This document shows, one piece after another, positions 44,190-52,848 of a stretch of 64,000 nt of DNA. The stretch is from the NCBI RefSeq assembly GCF_016623585.1, contig NZ_JAEHFY010000001.1:62001-126000 (forward strand). Direction: 5' to 3'. The notes under the pieces were generated by a model that was not told where the DNA came from, did no database searches, and saw nothing but the letters and a program-made list of their open reading frames with translations. This DNA comes from Pedobacter segetis (GTDB lineage Bacteria > Bacteroidota > Bacteroidia > Sphingobacteriales > Sphingobacteriaceae). Position 1 is the stretch's first letter. Every line of letters begins with the position of its first letter. The translations under genes were made by a program, and so were the position numbers.

Positions 44190-45341
44190 CTATAATAATA
44201 TGCTTGAGTCCGCTTTGTGGCGGAACGTACTAAACTTTAAAATTTTAACTAACATCAAAGATACATCTAAAAATAATATTTTAGGGTTTGCATTTCTTTC
44301 TATATGATAAATGGCTTTTTCCAATTCGTTTGATATGGCCTCGGATTTTTCTAAATCCAAAACTGCAGAAAATTTGCTGATAAAATCTAGCTCTCTTTCT
44401 GGCAAATGGATAAGGCCGGGGGTTTCTGCAATAAACAGCATACATTCCCTCATTAAACTAATGCCGTAGCGCAAAAAATTCTTTTGGTTTTCCCTGCCCA
44501 TTTTCGCCAAATCGCCCTCGGTATATTCTACAATTTTTAACCCGTTATTTTGCCAACAGGCCCTTAGCCAAAGTAAGAAAACCTCATGGTAATCATTATC
44601 TTGTGTTGTTAAAAGCTGCAATGCCGTTTGTAGATTTCCGTTGCTTAAATATGCCAATTGCTTTGCTTGATCTAAGCTTATGTTTTTTTGTGCGGATAAA
44701 TAATTTGCTATTTCTTCGTTTTTTAGTTTGGGGATTTTTACCAACTGTGTACGAGAAATAATAGTATTTAAAATTTGATCTTGGTTTTGGGCAACCAATA
44801 AAAACAATGTTTTTTGGGAAGGCTCTTCAATTACCTTCAATAAAGCGTTTCCTTCTTTTTCTAGATATTCTGGTAGCCACAAAATCAGCACCTTATATTC
44901 AGACTCGAAAGGTTTTAAACTTAATTTTGAAATAATGTTGTGCGCCTCGGCAATATTGATATTTGCTTGTTTGTTTTCTGCATTGAGCTGGTTTCTCCAT
45001 TCGTCCAAACCTAAATAAGAGTTGTTCAAAAATGCTTTTCGCCATTCTTCTATAAATGTTAATGCGGTATCTTCTTTATGCTTTGCAAAAAACGGATAAG
45101 AAAAGTGCAAATCTGGATGAACCAATTTATTGTATTTTCTACAAGAAGCGCATTCGCCACAAGAATCGTCTTCGGTTTTATTTTCACAGCAAATATATTG
45201 GGCATAAGCCACGGCCAAGGCTAAACTTCCGCTTCCTTCTGGCCCTAAAAACAATTGGGCATGGCTTATCCTTTCATCTTTAACGGTTTGTAAAAGATGT
45301 TTTTTAACCCCTGTTTGCCCTACTGTATCTTTAAATTGCAT
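44190..45341 (-). CDS. holB: DNA polymerase III delta prime subunit
   Basis: A 383-aa clamp-loader AAA+ subunit. The N-terminal ISHAQLFLGPEGSGSLALA resembles a P-loop but lacks the lysine, as expected for delta prime, which need not hydrolyse ATP. A zinc site is given by C51/C52, C61, C64 and C67 (SCGECASC). The SRC-like arginine-finger region is ISRTQ. It is followed 3 bp later by ricT. Confidence 0.9.
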   Translation of the reverse strand: MQFKDTVGQTGVKKHLLQTVKDERISHAQLFLGPEGSGSLALAVAYAQYICCENKTEDDSCGECASCRKYNKLVHPDLHFSYPFFAKHKEDTALTFIEEWRKAFLNNSYLGLDEWRNQLNAENKQANINIAEAHNIISKLSLKPFESEYKVLILWLPEYLEKEGNALLKVIEEPSQKTLFLLVAQNQDQILNTIISRTQLVKIPKLKNEEIANYLSAQKNISLDQAKQLAYLSNGNLQTALQLLTTQDNDYHEVFLLWLRACWQNNGLKIVEYTEGDLAKMGRENQKNFLRYGISLMRECMLFIAETPGLIHLPERELDFISKFSAVLDLEKSEAISNELEKAIYHIERNANPKILFLDVSLMLVKILKFSTFRHKADSSILL

Positions 45342-45351
45342 CTTAATTGTA

Positions 45352-45912
45352 TTATCCCGGCAGCTTTTGTTGGCATAATCTATAAATGTCGCAAGTGTTT
45401 CTGCCTAAACCCTTATAGTCCATCCCAAAGCCAACTACAAAATCATTAGCGATTTCAAAACCTATAAATTCCATTTCTTCAATTTGGTGTTCTAGTGCAT
45501 CTGGCTTTAGCAGTAATGTTGCTACTTTAATAGATGCGGGTTCTTTTTCTTTTAGTTTATCGATAAGGAATTTTAACGTTTTTCCGGTATCTACAATGTC
45601 TTCTACAATAATAACGTCCCTTCCTTTTATATCAATGGCCAAAGCCAATTCTTCGGTTAATATACCAGAGCTTCTTGTGCCTCCATGATAAGAAGCAATC
45701 TTTACAAATGAGGTTTCGCAGCTTATTTTAACTTCTTTAAGCAGATCTGCCATAAACATTAATGCGCCATTAAGTACTCCCACAAAAATCGGAACTTTGT
45801 TTTCATATTCTAGGTTCAATTGTATCCCGATCAAACGAATCCTTTTCTCTATCATATTATATTCTATAAAAGGTTCAAAGGTTTTATCGTCTATGGTCAT
45901 TTTATTGTGCAT
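45352..45912 (-). CDS. hpt: Hypoxanthine phosphoribosyltransferase
   Basis: About 186 aa salvaging hypoxanthine and guanine with PRPP. The PRPP-binding loop VIIVEDIVDTGKTL and the later VVGFGMDYKGLGRN are clear. I start at ATG 45912; ATG 45900 (MTIDDKTF) is also possible, and TTG 45921 would overlap the M16 stop. It is co-directional with M16 upstream and holB 10 bp downstream. Confidence 0.93.
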   Translation of the reverse strand: MHNKMTIDDKTFEPFIEYNMIEKRIRLIGIQLNLEYENKVPIFVGVLNGALMFMADLLKEVKISCETSFVKIASYHGGTRSSGILTEELALAIDIKGRDVIIVEDIVDTGKTLKFLIDKLKEKEPASIKVATLLLKPDALEHQIEEMEFIGFEIANDFVVGFGMDYKGLGRNTCDIYRLCQQKLPG

Positions 45913-45917
45913 CCTTT

Positions 45918-47147
45918 TCAATTTTCTGGTTCAAAAACCAATGTACTTAATTTATCCGTACTAAAAATATCGTTAGCGATATTGATCAAATCATCTTTAG
46001 AAACATTGTTTATTTTTCTGAAAACTTCGGTTAAAGAATCTATCTTATCATAATCTAACAAGCTTTTGGCCATAGAAATTAAAACGCCCATTCTGTTTTC
46101 TTCGCCCAAGGCAATTTGCCCAATAAACCTTTGTTTTGCTTGTGCCAATTGGATAACGCCTAGTTTGTTTTCCCTTAATTTTCTTAATTCTTTGTGTACC
46201 AGTTTTGTGGCTTTGGCTACTTTTTCAGTATCTGTCCCAAAATAAATAGAAAATATTCCGGTATCGCTTAGGGGAGAATAATTAGATTCTATGGTGTAAG
46301 CGATGCCGTGTTTCTCCCTAACCTCTAGGTTTAACCTTGAACTCATTCCCGTACCGCCCAAAAGATTGTTTAATAATAATAGCCCTGTTTTGTTTTGATG
46401 ATGAAAACCGTAAGCTTTGGTTCCGATCATACAGTGGCTTTGGTTAATAGGCCTCTTTTGAATTATATTTATTGGCTTAATTTCTTGGGGTGGGTTTCTC
46501 TGTTTTATTTGGGTGTTTTCTGGGATTATCCCAAAATATTTTTCTGCTAATCGGGCGACCTTAGTTAAAGTGTATGAGCCAGAAACAGCAAAGATCATTT
46601 GGTGGGTATTGTAGTTTTGGGCTATAAAATCTGTTACATCTTTTCTAGCAAACGCTTTTACCGTTTCTGGGGTGCCCAAAATGTTTTCTCCCAAAGTATG
46701 GCCTGCAAAAATTAGGGATTCAAAATCATCATTTATAGCTTCCTCTGGTTGGTCTTCATAACTGGCGATCTCGTCTAAAATCACGTCTTTTTCTTTACCC
46801 ATTTCTTCTGATGGAAAAGTGGAAAAAAAGGCAATGTCTTGCAGCAAATCAATTGCTCTTTCTAAGTGAGGCTCTAAAAACGAGGCTTGCAAACAGGTGT
46901 ATTCTTTTGTTGTATAGGCGTTTAAATCTCCACCAACAATTTCTAACCTATTTAAAATCTGGTTGGTGTTTCTTTTTTTGGTCTGTTTAAAAAAAAGGTG
47001 TTCTATAAAATGCGCCAAACCCGGCCTTCCTGCTTCCTCGTCTCTTGATCCTGCGTTTATAATTAAACAACAATGTGAAACCGCAGATTTAACAGGGTTT
47101 AATATAATTCTAATACCGTTTTTTAGGCTATAAAGTTGGTGGTCCAT
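45918..47147 (-). CDS. M16-family zinc peptidase (insulinase-like)
   Basis: A 409-aa processing-peptidase-like protein from ATG 47147 (MDHQLYSLKNGIRI). The inverted zinc motif HFIEH is at residues 46-50, with the distal acidic helix in DEIASYEDQPEEAINDDF. The second half is the inactive M16_C domain (AYTIESNYSPLSDTGIFSIYFGT). It has no signal peptide. It lies in a run with hpt, holB, ricT and gldH. Confidence 0.9.
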   Translation of the reverse strand: MDHQLYSLKNGIRIILNPVKSAVSHCCLIINAGSRDEEAGRPGLAHFIEHLFFKQTKKRNTNQILNRLEIVGGDLNAYTTKEYTCLQASFLEPHLERAIDLLQDIAFFSTFPSEEMGKEKDVILDEIASYEDQPEEAINDDFESLIFAGHTLGENILGTPETVKAFARKDVTDFIAQNYNTHQMIFAVSGSYTLTKVARLAEKYFGIIPENTQIKQRNPPQEIKPINIIQKRPINQSHCMIGTKAYGFHHQNKTGLLLLNNLLGGTGMSSRLNLEVREKHGIAYTIESNYSPLSDTGIFSIYFGTDTEKVAKATKLVHKELRKLRENKLGVIQLAQAKQRFIGQIALGEENRMGVLISMAKSLLDYDKIDSLTEVFRKINNVSKDDLINIANDIFSTDKLSTLVFEPEN

Positions 47148-47209
47148 GTTCAATATTTTCAAATATAGAAATTTTAAACGCTGGGTTTTCTGCTCATGCC
47201 TGTTTTAAC

Positions 47210-47240
47210 AAAAAAAGGACTAAAACAAGTTTAGCCCTTT
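47210..47240 (-). terminator. Terminator after the pirin gene
   Basis: On the minus strand AAAGGGCTAAA pairs with TTTAGTCCTTT (one mismatch), followed by a T run. It lies between the pirin stop and the M16 start. Confidence 0.75.
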
Positions 47241-47280
47241 ATGTGGTTTCGGTAAAACCCCGGTTGCAAAAAAATTATCT

Positions 47281-47991
47281 TTATCCCATTGGCACTTCTA
47301 TCAATAAAACTTTCGTATCTGCTTTGGCCAAGATATTTAATTTGTCAATTTCATAAATCCCCACTGCGTCCCTGTCCTTCAAGTTTTTATCGGCCACTTC
47401 TATTTCTCCCTCTAAAACAAAAACATATACGCCATGCGCTTTATCTCTCAAATCATAAATTATTTCTTTCCCTTTGTCTAAATTAGCCATAGAAAAATAA
47501 GCGTCTTGGTTAATCCAAATGCTTTTTCCGTTTTTTTCTGGCGATACAACCGTTAAAAATTTGTTCTTTTTATCTTCTTCAGAAAAAGTTTTTTGCTCAT
47601 ACCTAGGTTCTATATTTTGTTCTTTGGGGATAATCCAGATTTGCAAGAACTTCACAGGATCTGTTTTAGAGTTGTTTATTTCAGAATGCTGTATTCCGCT
47701 GCCGGCAGACATAATTTGTACATCTCCCTGATTAATGATTTTCTCTCTTCCGGTACTATCGTTGTGTTTTAAGGCTCCAGAAAGCGGAATGCTCACAATT
47801 TCCATATTATCATGCCCGTGGGTTCCAAAACCCATACCCTTTTCCACAAAATCATCATTTAAAACCCTTAGCAAGCCAAAGTTCATTTTATTCTCATCGT
47901 AATACTGACTAAAACTAAATGAATGATAGCTTTTTAACCAACCCCTGCTAGCAAATCCTCGCTCACTCGCAGGATGAAATATTGTTTTCAT
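47281..47991 (-). CDS. Pirin family protein
   Basis: A 236-aa bicupin. The N-terminal cupin carries the metal ligands in GFGTHGHDNMEIVSIPLSG and the AGSGIQHSEIN block. The C-terminal cupin is shorter (VYVFVLEGEIEVADKNLKDRD). Some pirins have quercetin dioxygenase activity, others act as redox-sensitive regulators; the role here is unknown. It is divergent from an NAD(P)-binding oxidoreductase. Confidence 0.92.
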   Translation of the reverse strand: MKTIFHPASERGFASRGWLKSYHSFSFSQYYDENKMNFGLLRVLNDDFVEKGMGFGTHGHDNMEIVSIPLSGALKHNDSTGREKIINQGDVQIMSAGSGIQHSEINNSKTDPVKFLQIWIIPKEQNIEPRYEQKTFSEEDKKNKFLTVVSPEKNGKSIWINQDAYFSMANLDKGKEIIYDLRDKAHGVYVFVLEGEIEVADKNLKDRDAVGIYEIDKLNILAKADTKVLLIEVPMG

Positions 47992-48016
47992 AATTTCTTT
48001 ATTTTAAAAATAATAC

Positions 48017-48028
48017 GTGTTTAAACAC
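48017..48028. promoter_or_regulatory. Palindrome between pirin and oxidoreductase genes
   Basis: GTGTTTAAACAC is a perfect 12-base palindrome 26 bases upstream of the pirin start and about 29 bases upstream of the oxidoreductase -7 box. It is a candidate operator for either or both genes. Confidence 0.4.
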
Positions 48029-48056
48029 ACAAATTTTATTCCAATAATTTTATGTG

Positions 48057-48064
48057 TATTTTTG
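48057..48064 (+). promoter_or_regulatory. Putative -7 element for the oxidoreductase-ABC-F unit
   Basis: TATTTTTG matches TAnnTTTG; it ends 20 bases before ATG 48084. It rules out a longer reading starting at 48054. Confidence 0.5.
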
Positions 48065-48083
48065 CCGTTTATACCATCTATTT

Positions 48084-48740
48084 ATGGCAATGAGGGCAAT
48101 AGTTTTAGGAGCGAGCGGACTTATTGGCAGCAATTTGCTGTCAGGTTTGTTAATCAGTGATTGTTTTAATGAAGTAACCGTTTTTGTAAGGACTGCGCTT
48201 AACCAAAAGCATCCAAAGTTAAAACAGGTTATAACAGATTTTAAAAACTTAAAAGAGTTAACGGGTAGCATAAATGCTGATATTGTTTTTTGCTGTTTAG
48301 GCTCAACAAAAAAGAAAACCCCTGATTTAGAAAAATATAAATATGTAGATCACGATATTCCATTATTTTTTGCAAATGAGGCGTTAGCCAACGGAGCTAA
48401 AGAATATCACTTGGTATCGGCCTTAGGGGCTAATCCAAATTCTTCTAATTTTTACGCTAAATTAAAGGGTAATATAGAAAAAGACCTGAAGTCTTTAAAC
48501 TTCCCTTCATTATATATTTATCAACCTTCATTTTTAGAGGGCGAAAGGGATGAAAACCGACCTTTGGAAAAAATGATGACGCCAATAATGAAGGCACTAA
48601 ACATTATTTTGATTGGGCCGTTAAAAAAATACCAGAGCATAGCAGCAAGGGATGTAGCTAAAGCGATGGTAAACAATGCAATTAAAAATAAAAGAGGCAT
48701 CTTTGTAATCGAATCTGATAAAATTAAAGAATTAGCGTGA
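48084..48740 (+). CDS. NAD(P)-binding oxidoreductase, HTATIP2-like
   Basis: A 218-aa Rossmann-fold protein starting MAMRAIVLGASGLIGSNLL with the GxxGxxG nucleotide motif. FCCLGSTKKKTPD, EYHLVSALGANPNSSNFYAKLKG and YIYQPSFLEGERDENRP are typical of atypical short-chain dehydrogenases of the HTATIP2/TIP30 group. The substrate is unknown. The stop overlaps the GTG start of the ABC-F gene by 4 bases (GTGA), so translation is coupled. Confidence 0.85.
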   Translation: MAMRAIVLGASGLIGSNLLSGLLISDCFNEVTVFVRTALNQKHPKLKQVITDFKNLKELTGSINADIVFCCLGSTKKKTPDLEKYKYVDHDIPLFFANEALANGAKEYHLVSALGANPNSSNFYAKLKGNIEKDLKSLNFPSLYIYQPSFLEGERDENRPLEKMMTPIMKALNIILIGPLKKYQSIAARDVAKAMVNNAIKNKRGIFVIESDKIKELA

Positions 48741-50590
48741 GTATTGTATCGGCAGAACAATTAGGTCATAATTTTAACGATTATTGGCTTTTTAAAAATT
48801 TAACCTTTGGAATTCAGCAAGGACAAAGGGTGGCTTTGGTGGGTATTAACGGAGCGGGGAAATCTACTCTTTTAAAGTTATTGGCAGAAAAAATCAAGCC
48901 CTCAGAGGGAAAAGTTGTAAAAGCTAAGGACATCCGTTTTGGATATTTAGAGCAAGACCCCCAATTTGAGAGTGGGCAGCGCATCAATGATTTTGTTTTT
49001 AGCTTGGACAACCGTCAGCAACAGATTATTAGAGAGTATGAAGAGTTGCTAGAAAACGAAAACCCAGATGTGGATGAAATTAGCAGGCTAACAGAAGAGC
49101 TTAGTAATTTAGAGGCCTGGGAGTATGAGCATAAAATCAAAACTATTTTAGGCCGTTTAGATATTCATCATTTAGACCAAAAAATAGATACTCTTTCTGG
49201 AGGGCAGAAAAAGCGATTAAGCTTAGCGAAGCTTTTGATTGATGAGCCTGATGTTTATGTGATTGATGAACCAACCAACCATTTAGACATAGACACCATA
49301 GAATGGCTCGAAAGCTTTTTAACAACTGGCGGTAAAACTATTTTAATGGTTACCCACGATCGGTATTTTTTAGACAATGTTTGTAATGAAATTATTGAAC
49401 TAGAAAACGGCCAAGTATTTACCTACAAAGGCAAATATGCTTATTATCTAGAAAAAAAAGCAGAACAAGATGCTATAAACGCCACGGTTTTAAGCAAGAA
49501 TAAAAACTTATTGAAGAAGGAGCTAGAATGGATGCGGAGGATGCCACAGGCAAGGGGCACAAAATCTAAAGCCAGAATAGATGCCTTTTACGATTTAGAA
49601 AAAAAGACGCAAGGCCAATTTAACAAAGAGTCCGTTAAATTGGATGTTAAGGTTAGCCGACAAGGAAATCAGATTTTAGAAATTGAGGAAATTTCTAAAA
49701 CCTTTCAAGATAAAAAGATAATCGATGCCTTTTCTTACACTTTTAAAAAAGGAGATAAGATTGGGTTAACGGGGAAAAATGGTTCGGGGAAATCTACTTT
49801 TTTAAATATCATTACACAGGGCTTAGAGCCTGATAGCGGAACCATAAAGGTTGGAGAAACTACTGTTTATGGCTATTACCATCAATCGGGTTTAAGTTTT
49901 GATGGCGGAGAAAAAGTGATAGATGTAGTAAAAAACATTGCCGAATTTATTACCATGTCTGATGGTAAAACCATTTCAGCATCTCAACTATTAACACATT
50001 TTTTATTCCCCCCAAAAAAGCAACATGGCTTTGTAAGTTTATTGAGCGGTGGGGAGAAAAAGCGTCTCCATTTGATGAAGGTTTTGATAAAAAACCCAAA
50101 TTTTTTGATTTTAGATGAGCCAACCAATGATTTGGATATAGATACTTTAAATGTTTTAGAAGAATTTTTAGAAAATTATCCCGGGGTATTAATATTGGTT
50201 TCTCACGATAGGTATTTGGTTGATAAACTAACCGAACAATTATTTGTTTTGGAAGGTAACGGCAATATTAGAATATACAACGGTAATTATTCTTCTTACA
50301 GATATGAACAAGAGTTGTTGAAATCACAAACAAAAGAAGAAAAAACGTTAGTTATTAAAGAACCAATAAAAGCTTCTTCTATAAAGAAGCTGACTTATAA
50401 AGAAAAATTAGAGATTGAGGATTTAGAAAAAGATATTTCTATTCTTGAAAATAAGATTAAAGATTTAGAAGAGAAGCTAAACAAATCCGGGTATTCAGCA
50501 GAAGAACTGATGGAAACGGCTTCTTTAATTGAAACAACAAACAAGCATTTAGAGGAAAAGAGTTTAAGATGGATGAGTTTAAGCGAATAG
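48737..50590 (+). CDS. ABC-F family ATPase (Uup-like)
   Basis: A 617-aa protein with two ABC ATPase domains and no membrane segments. Domain 1: GINGAGKST, LSGGQKKRLSLAKLL, VIDEPTNHLDI. Domain 2: GKNGSGKST, LLSGGEKKRLHLMKVL, LILDEPTNDLDI. The linker has WMRRMPQARGTKSKARID and the C-terminus (about 555-617) is a coiled coil, as in Uup/EttA-type ribosome-acting proteins. The start is GTG. It probably acts on translating ribosomes or branched DNA; antibiotic resistance is not implied. Confidence 0.92.
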   Translation: MSIVSAEQLGHNFNDYWLFKNLTFGIQQGQRVALVGINGAGKSTLLKLLAEKIKPSEGKVVKAKDIRFGYLEQDPQFESGQRINDFVFSLDNRQQQIIREYEELLENENPDVDEISRLTEELSNLEAWEYEHKIKTILGRLDIHHLDQKIDTLSGGQKKRLSLAKLLIDEPDVYVIDEPTNHLDIDTIEWLESFLTTGGKTILMVTHDRYFLDNVCNEIIELENGQVFTYKGKYAYYLEKKAEQDAINATVLSKNKNLLKKELEWMRRMPQARGTKSKARIDAFYDLEKKTQGQFNKESVKLDVKVSRQGNQILEIEEISKTFQDKKIIDAFSYTFKKGDKIGLTGKNGSGKSTFLNIITQGLEPDSGTIKVGETTVYGYYHQSGLSFDGGEKVIDVVKNIAEFITMSDGKTISASQLLTHFLFPPKKQHGFVSLLSGGEKKRLHLMKVLIKNPNFLILDEPTNDLDIDTLNVLEEFLENYPGVLILVSHDRYLVDKLTEQLFVLEGNGNIRIYNGNYSSYRYEQELLKSQTKEEKTLVIKEPIKASSIKKLTYKEKLEIEDLEKDISILENKIKDLEEKLNKSGYSAEELMETASLIETTNKHLEEKSLRWMSLSE

Positions 50591-50591
50591 G

Positions 50592-50840
50592 ATGAGTTTG
50601 CAAAACTGGATTGCTTCTTTTGGGGTTGGGGTATTATTAATAGGTTTTTTTATGAATGTTTTTGGTTATTTAGATAGCAAAAGTAAAACATATTCTATTT
50701 TGAATGCTATTGGAGGCTTAATAAGTTGTTATGCCTCTTGGATGGCTGATTTTTATCCCTTTGTTGTTTTAAATATTATTTGGTCGGCAACCGCCATAAT
50801 ATCTTTGATAAAAAAAGGTGTTCCACGTGAAACACCTTAG
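50592..50840 (+). CDS. Small membrane protein (CBU_0592-like)
   Basis: An 82-aa protein with three hydrophobic segments (ASFGVGVLLIGFFMNVFGYL, SILNAIGGLISCYASWM, FVVLNIIWSATAIISLI). It matches the small CBU_0592-like inner-membrane proteins of unknown function. It starts 1 base after the ABC-F stop. Its last codons, encoding VPRET, contain a full parS site, so the DNA there has a second function. Confidence 0.7.
   Translation: MSLQNWIASFGVGVLLIGFFMNVFGYLDSKSKTYSILNAIGGLISCYASWMADFYPFVVLNIIWSATAIISLIKKGVPRETP
50819..50834. promoter_or_regulatory. parS: parS centromere site 1
   Basis: TGTTCCACGTGAAACA fits the ParB-binding consensus TGTTNCACGTGAAACA at every position. It overlaps the end of the small membrane-protein gene. 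Confidence 0.88.
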
Positions 50841-50870
50841 TGTTATTAATGATATGTAGTAAAGTTTAAA

Positions 50871-50886
50871 TGTTTCACGTGAAACA
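50871..50886. promoter_or_regulatory. parS: parS centromere site 2
   Basis: TGTTTCACGTGAAACA is a perfect palindromic parS site, 52 bp from site 1 and 8 bp before the mnmG start codon. ParB would bind here and spread over neighbouring DNA. Confidence 0.92.
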
Positions 50887-50894
50887 AAATTCAT

Positions 50895-52757
50895 ATGTTT
50901 TATAAGTACGATGTAATTGTTGTTGGGGGCGGGCATGCAGGTTGTGAGGCCGCTGCTGCAGCCGCAAACCTTGGCTCCTCTGTTTTGTTAATCACCATGA
51001 ATATGGGCGTTATTGCCCAGATGAGCTGCAACCCGGCAATGGGTGGAGTAGCCAAAGGGCAAATTGTAAGAGAAATTGACGCGATGGGCGGATATTCTGG
51101 GATTATTGCGGACAAAACAACTATCCAGTTTAGGATGCTAAATCGTTCAAAAGGACCCGCAATGTGGTCGCCAAGGACACAAAATGACAGAATGCGTTTT
51201 GCCGAGGAATGGCGTTTAGCTTTAGAGCAAACCCCCAACGTTGATTTTTGGCAAGACATGGTTTCTTCCTTATTAGTAAAAGAAGGTAAAGTTTGTGGTG
51301 TTAAAACCTCTTTAGGTGTAGAAATAGAATCTAACGCTGTTGTATTAACAAACGGTACTTTTTTAAACGGGGTTATCCATATAGGGGAGAAAAAAATGGG
51401 TGGTGGCAGAACCGCAGAGAAAGCAGCCACAGGTATCACAGAACAATTGGTGGGATTAGGTTTTGAATCTGGTAGGATGAAAACAGGAACCCCGCCAAGG
51501 GTAGATGGCCGTTCTTTAGATTATTCTAAAATGGAAGAGCAGTGGGGAGATGATGATGGAGGAAAATTCTCTTATACAGATACGATGATTCCGACAGAAA
51601 AAAGATGTTGTTGGATAACCTACACAAACCCAGAAGTTCATGAGGTTTTGAAAGAAGGTTTTGAAAAATCGCCCATGTTTACCGGCAGAATTAAAGGTTT
51701 AGGCCCAAGGTATTGTCCATCTATTGAAGATAAAATCAATCGTTTTGCAGAAAGAGAAAGACATCAGATTTTTGTAGAGCCAGAAGGTTTTAATACCGTT
51801 GAAATTTATGTAAACGGCTTTTCTACTTCTTTGCCAGAAGACATACAGTTAAAGGCATTAAGATTGATTCCCGGTTTTGAAAAAGTGAAAATGTTTAGGC
51901 CCGGTTATGCCATTGAATATGATTACTTCCCACCTACCCAATTAAATTTAAGCTTAGAAACAAAATTGATCAATAATTTGTTTTTCGCTGGCCAAATAAA
52001 CGGAACTACAGGATACGAGGAAGCGGCGGCACAAGGGTTTATAGCAGGGGTAAATGCACATCAAAAAATAAACAACAAGGCTGCTTTGATATTAAAAAGA
52101 AGCGAATCATATATTGGGGTGCTGATTGATGATTTGGTTACCAAAGGAACCGAAGAGCCTTATAGAATGTTTACCTCAAGAGCAGAACATAGATTGCTTT
52201 TAAGACAAGATAATGCCGACGAGAGATTATCTCCGATTGCTTTTGAGCTAGGATTGATTAATCAAGAGCGTATCGATAAAGTAAAAATTAAAGTAGAGAA
52301 TTCGCTTAACATCGTAAAATATACAAAAGAGCATTCTGCAAATAAAGAAATTGCAAACCCTATTTTAGAAGAACTGGGAACTTCTACATTAAACCAAAAC
52401 GTTAAACTGTTTGCATTATTAGGTAGGCCGCAGATTACGATGTCTAATCTAAGAAGAATAAATTCAGACTTTGATACTTTTCTAAAACAATTTGATAGAG
52501 AAACCATTGAGCAGGCAGAAATTAAGATAAAGTATGATAGTTACTTTGAAAAAGAACTAGAAATAGTTGCCAAGATGAAAAAGATGGAAGACAAAGAAAT
52601 TTATGCAGAATTTAACTATCACCAACTAAATTCTTTATCAAAAGAAGCAAGGGAAAAACTGATGAAAATAAAACCAAGAACTTTGGGACAAGCTTCTCGC
52701 ATTTCTGGCGTTACACCATCAGATATATCTGTTTTAATGGTTCATATCTCAAAATAA
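50895..52757 (+). CDS. mnmG: tRNA uridine-5-carboxymethylaminomethyl modification enzyme, FAD subunit
   Basis: A 620-aa FAD-dependent enzyme that works with MnmE to modify the wobble uridine. The N-terminal dinucleotide fold is [16 protein letters not shown]; other signatures are [47 protein letters not shown] and [16 protein letters not shown]. The length is normal. In many bacteria mnmG (gidA) lies near the replication origin, in line with the parS sites at its 5' end. Confidence 0.97.
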   Translation: MFYKYDVIVVGGGHAGCEAAAAAANLGSSVLLITMNMGVIAQMSCNPAMGGVAKGQIVREIDAMGGYSGIIADKTTIQFRMLNRSKGPAMWSPRTQNDRMRFAEEWRLALEQTPNVDFWQDMVSSLLVKEGKVCGVKTSLGVEIESNAVVLTNGTFLNGVIHIGEKKMGGGRTAEKAATGITEQLVGLGFESGRMKTGTPPRVDGRSLDYSKMEEQWGDDDGGKFSYTDTMIPTEKRCCWITYTNPEVHEVLKEGFEKSPMFTGRIKGLGPRYCPSIEDKINRFAERERHQIFVEPEGFNTVEIYVNGFSTSLPEDIQLKALRLIPGFEKVKMFRPGYAIEYDYFPPTQLNLSLETKLINNLFFAGQINGTTGYEEAAAQGFIAGVNAHQKINNKAALILKRSESYIGVLIDDLVTKGTEEPYRMFTSRAEHRLLLRQDNADERLSPIAFELGLINQERIDKVKIKVENSLNIVKYTKEHSANKEIANPILEELGTSTLNQNVKLFALLGRPQITMSNLRRINSDFDTFLKQFDRETIEQAEIKIKYDSYFEKELEIVAKMKKMEDKEIYAEFNYHQLNSLSKEAREKLMKIKPRTLGQASRISGVTPSDISVLMVHISK

Positions 52758-52848
52758 AGTTAAATATTTGATAATCAGAAAATTATAAAAATTGATTATA
52801 AGCGATTATTTCTAATCTTTAACCATAATCTTCATAAAAAAAGAAAAA

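Noticed and set aside
48737-50590. Antibiotic-resistance ABC-F
   Set aside because: The architecture with a C-terminal coiled coil fits the general Uup-like group, and nothing shows a resistance-type interdomain linker.
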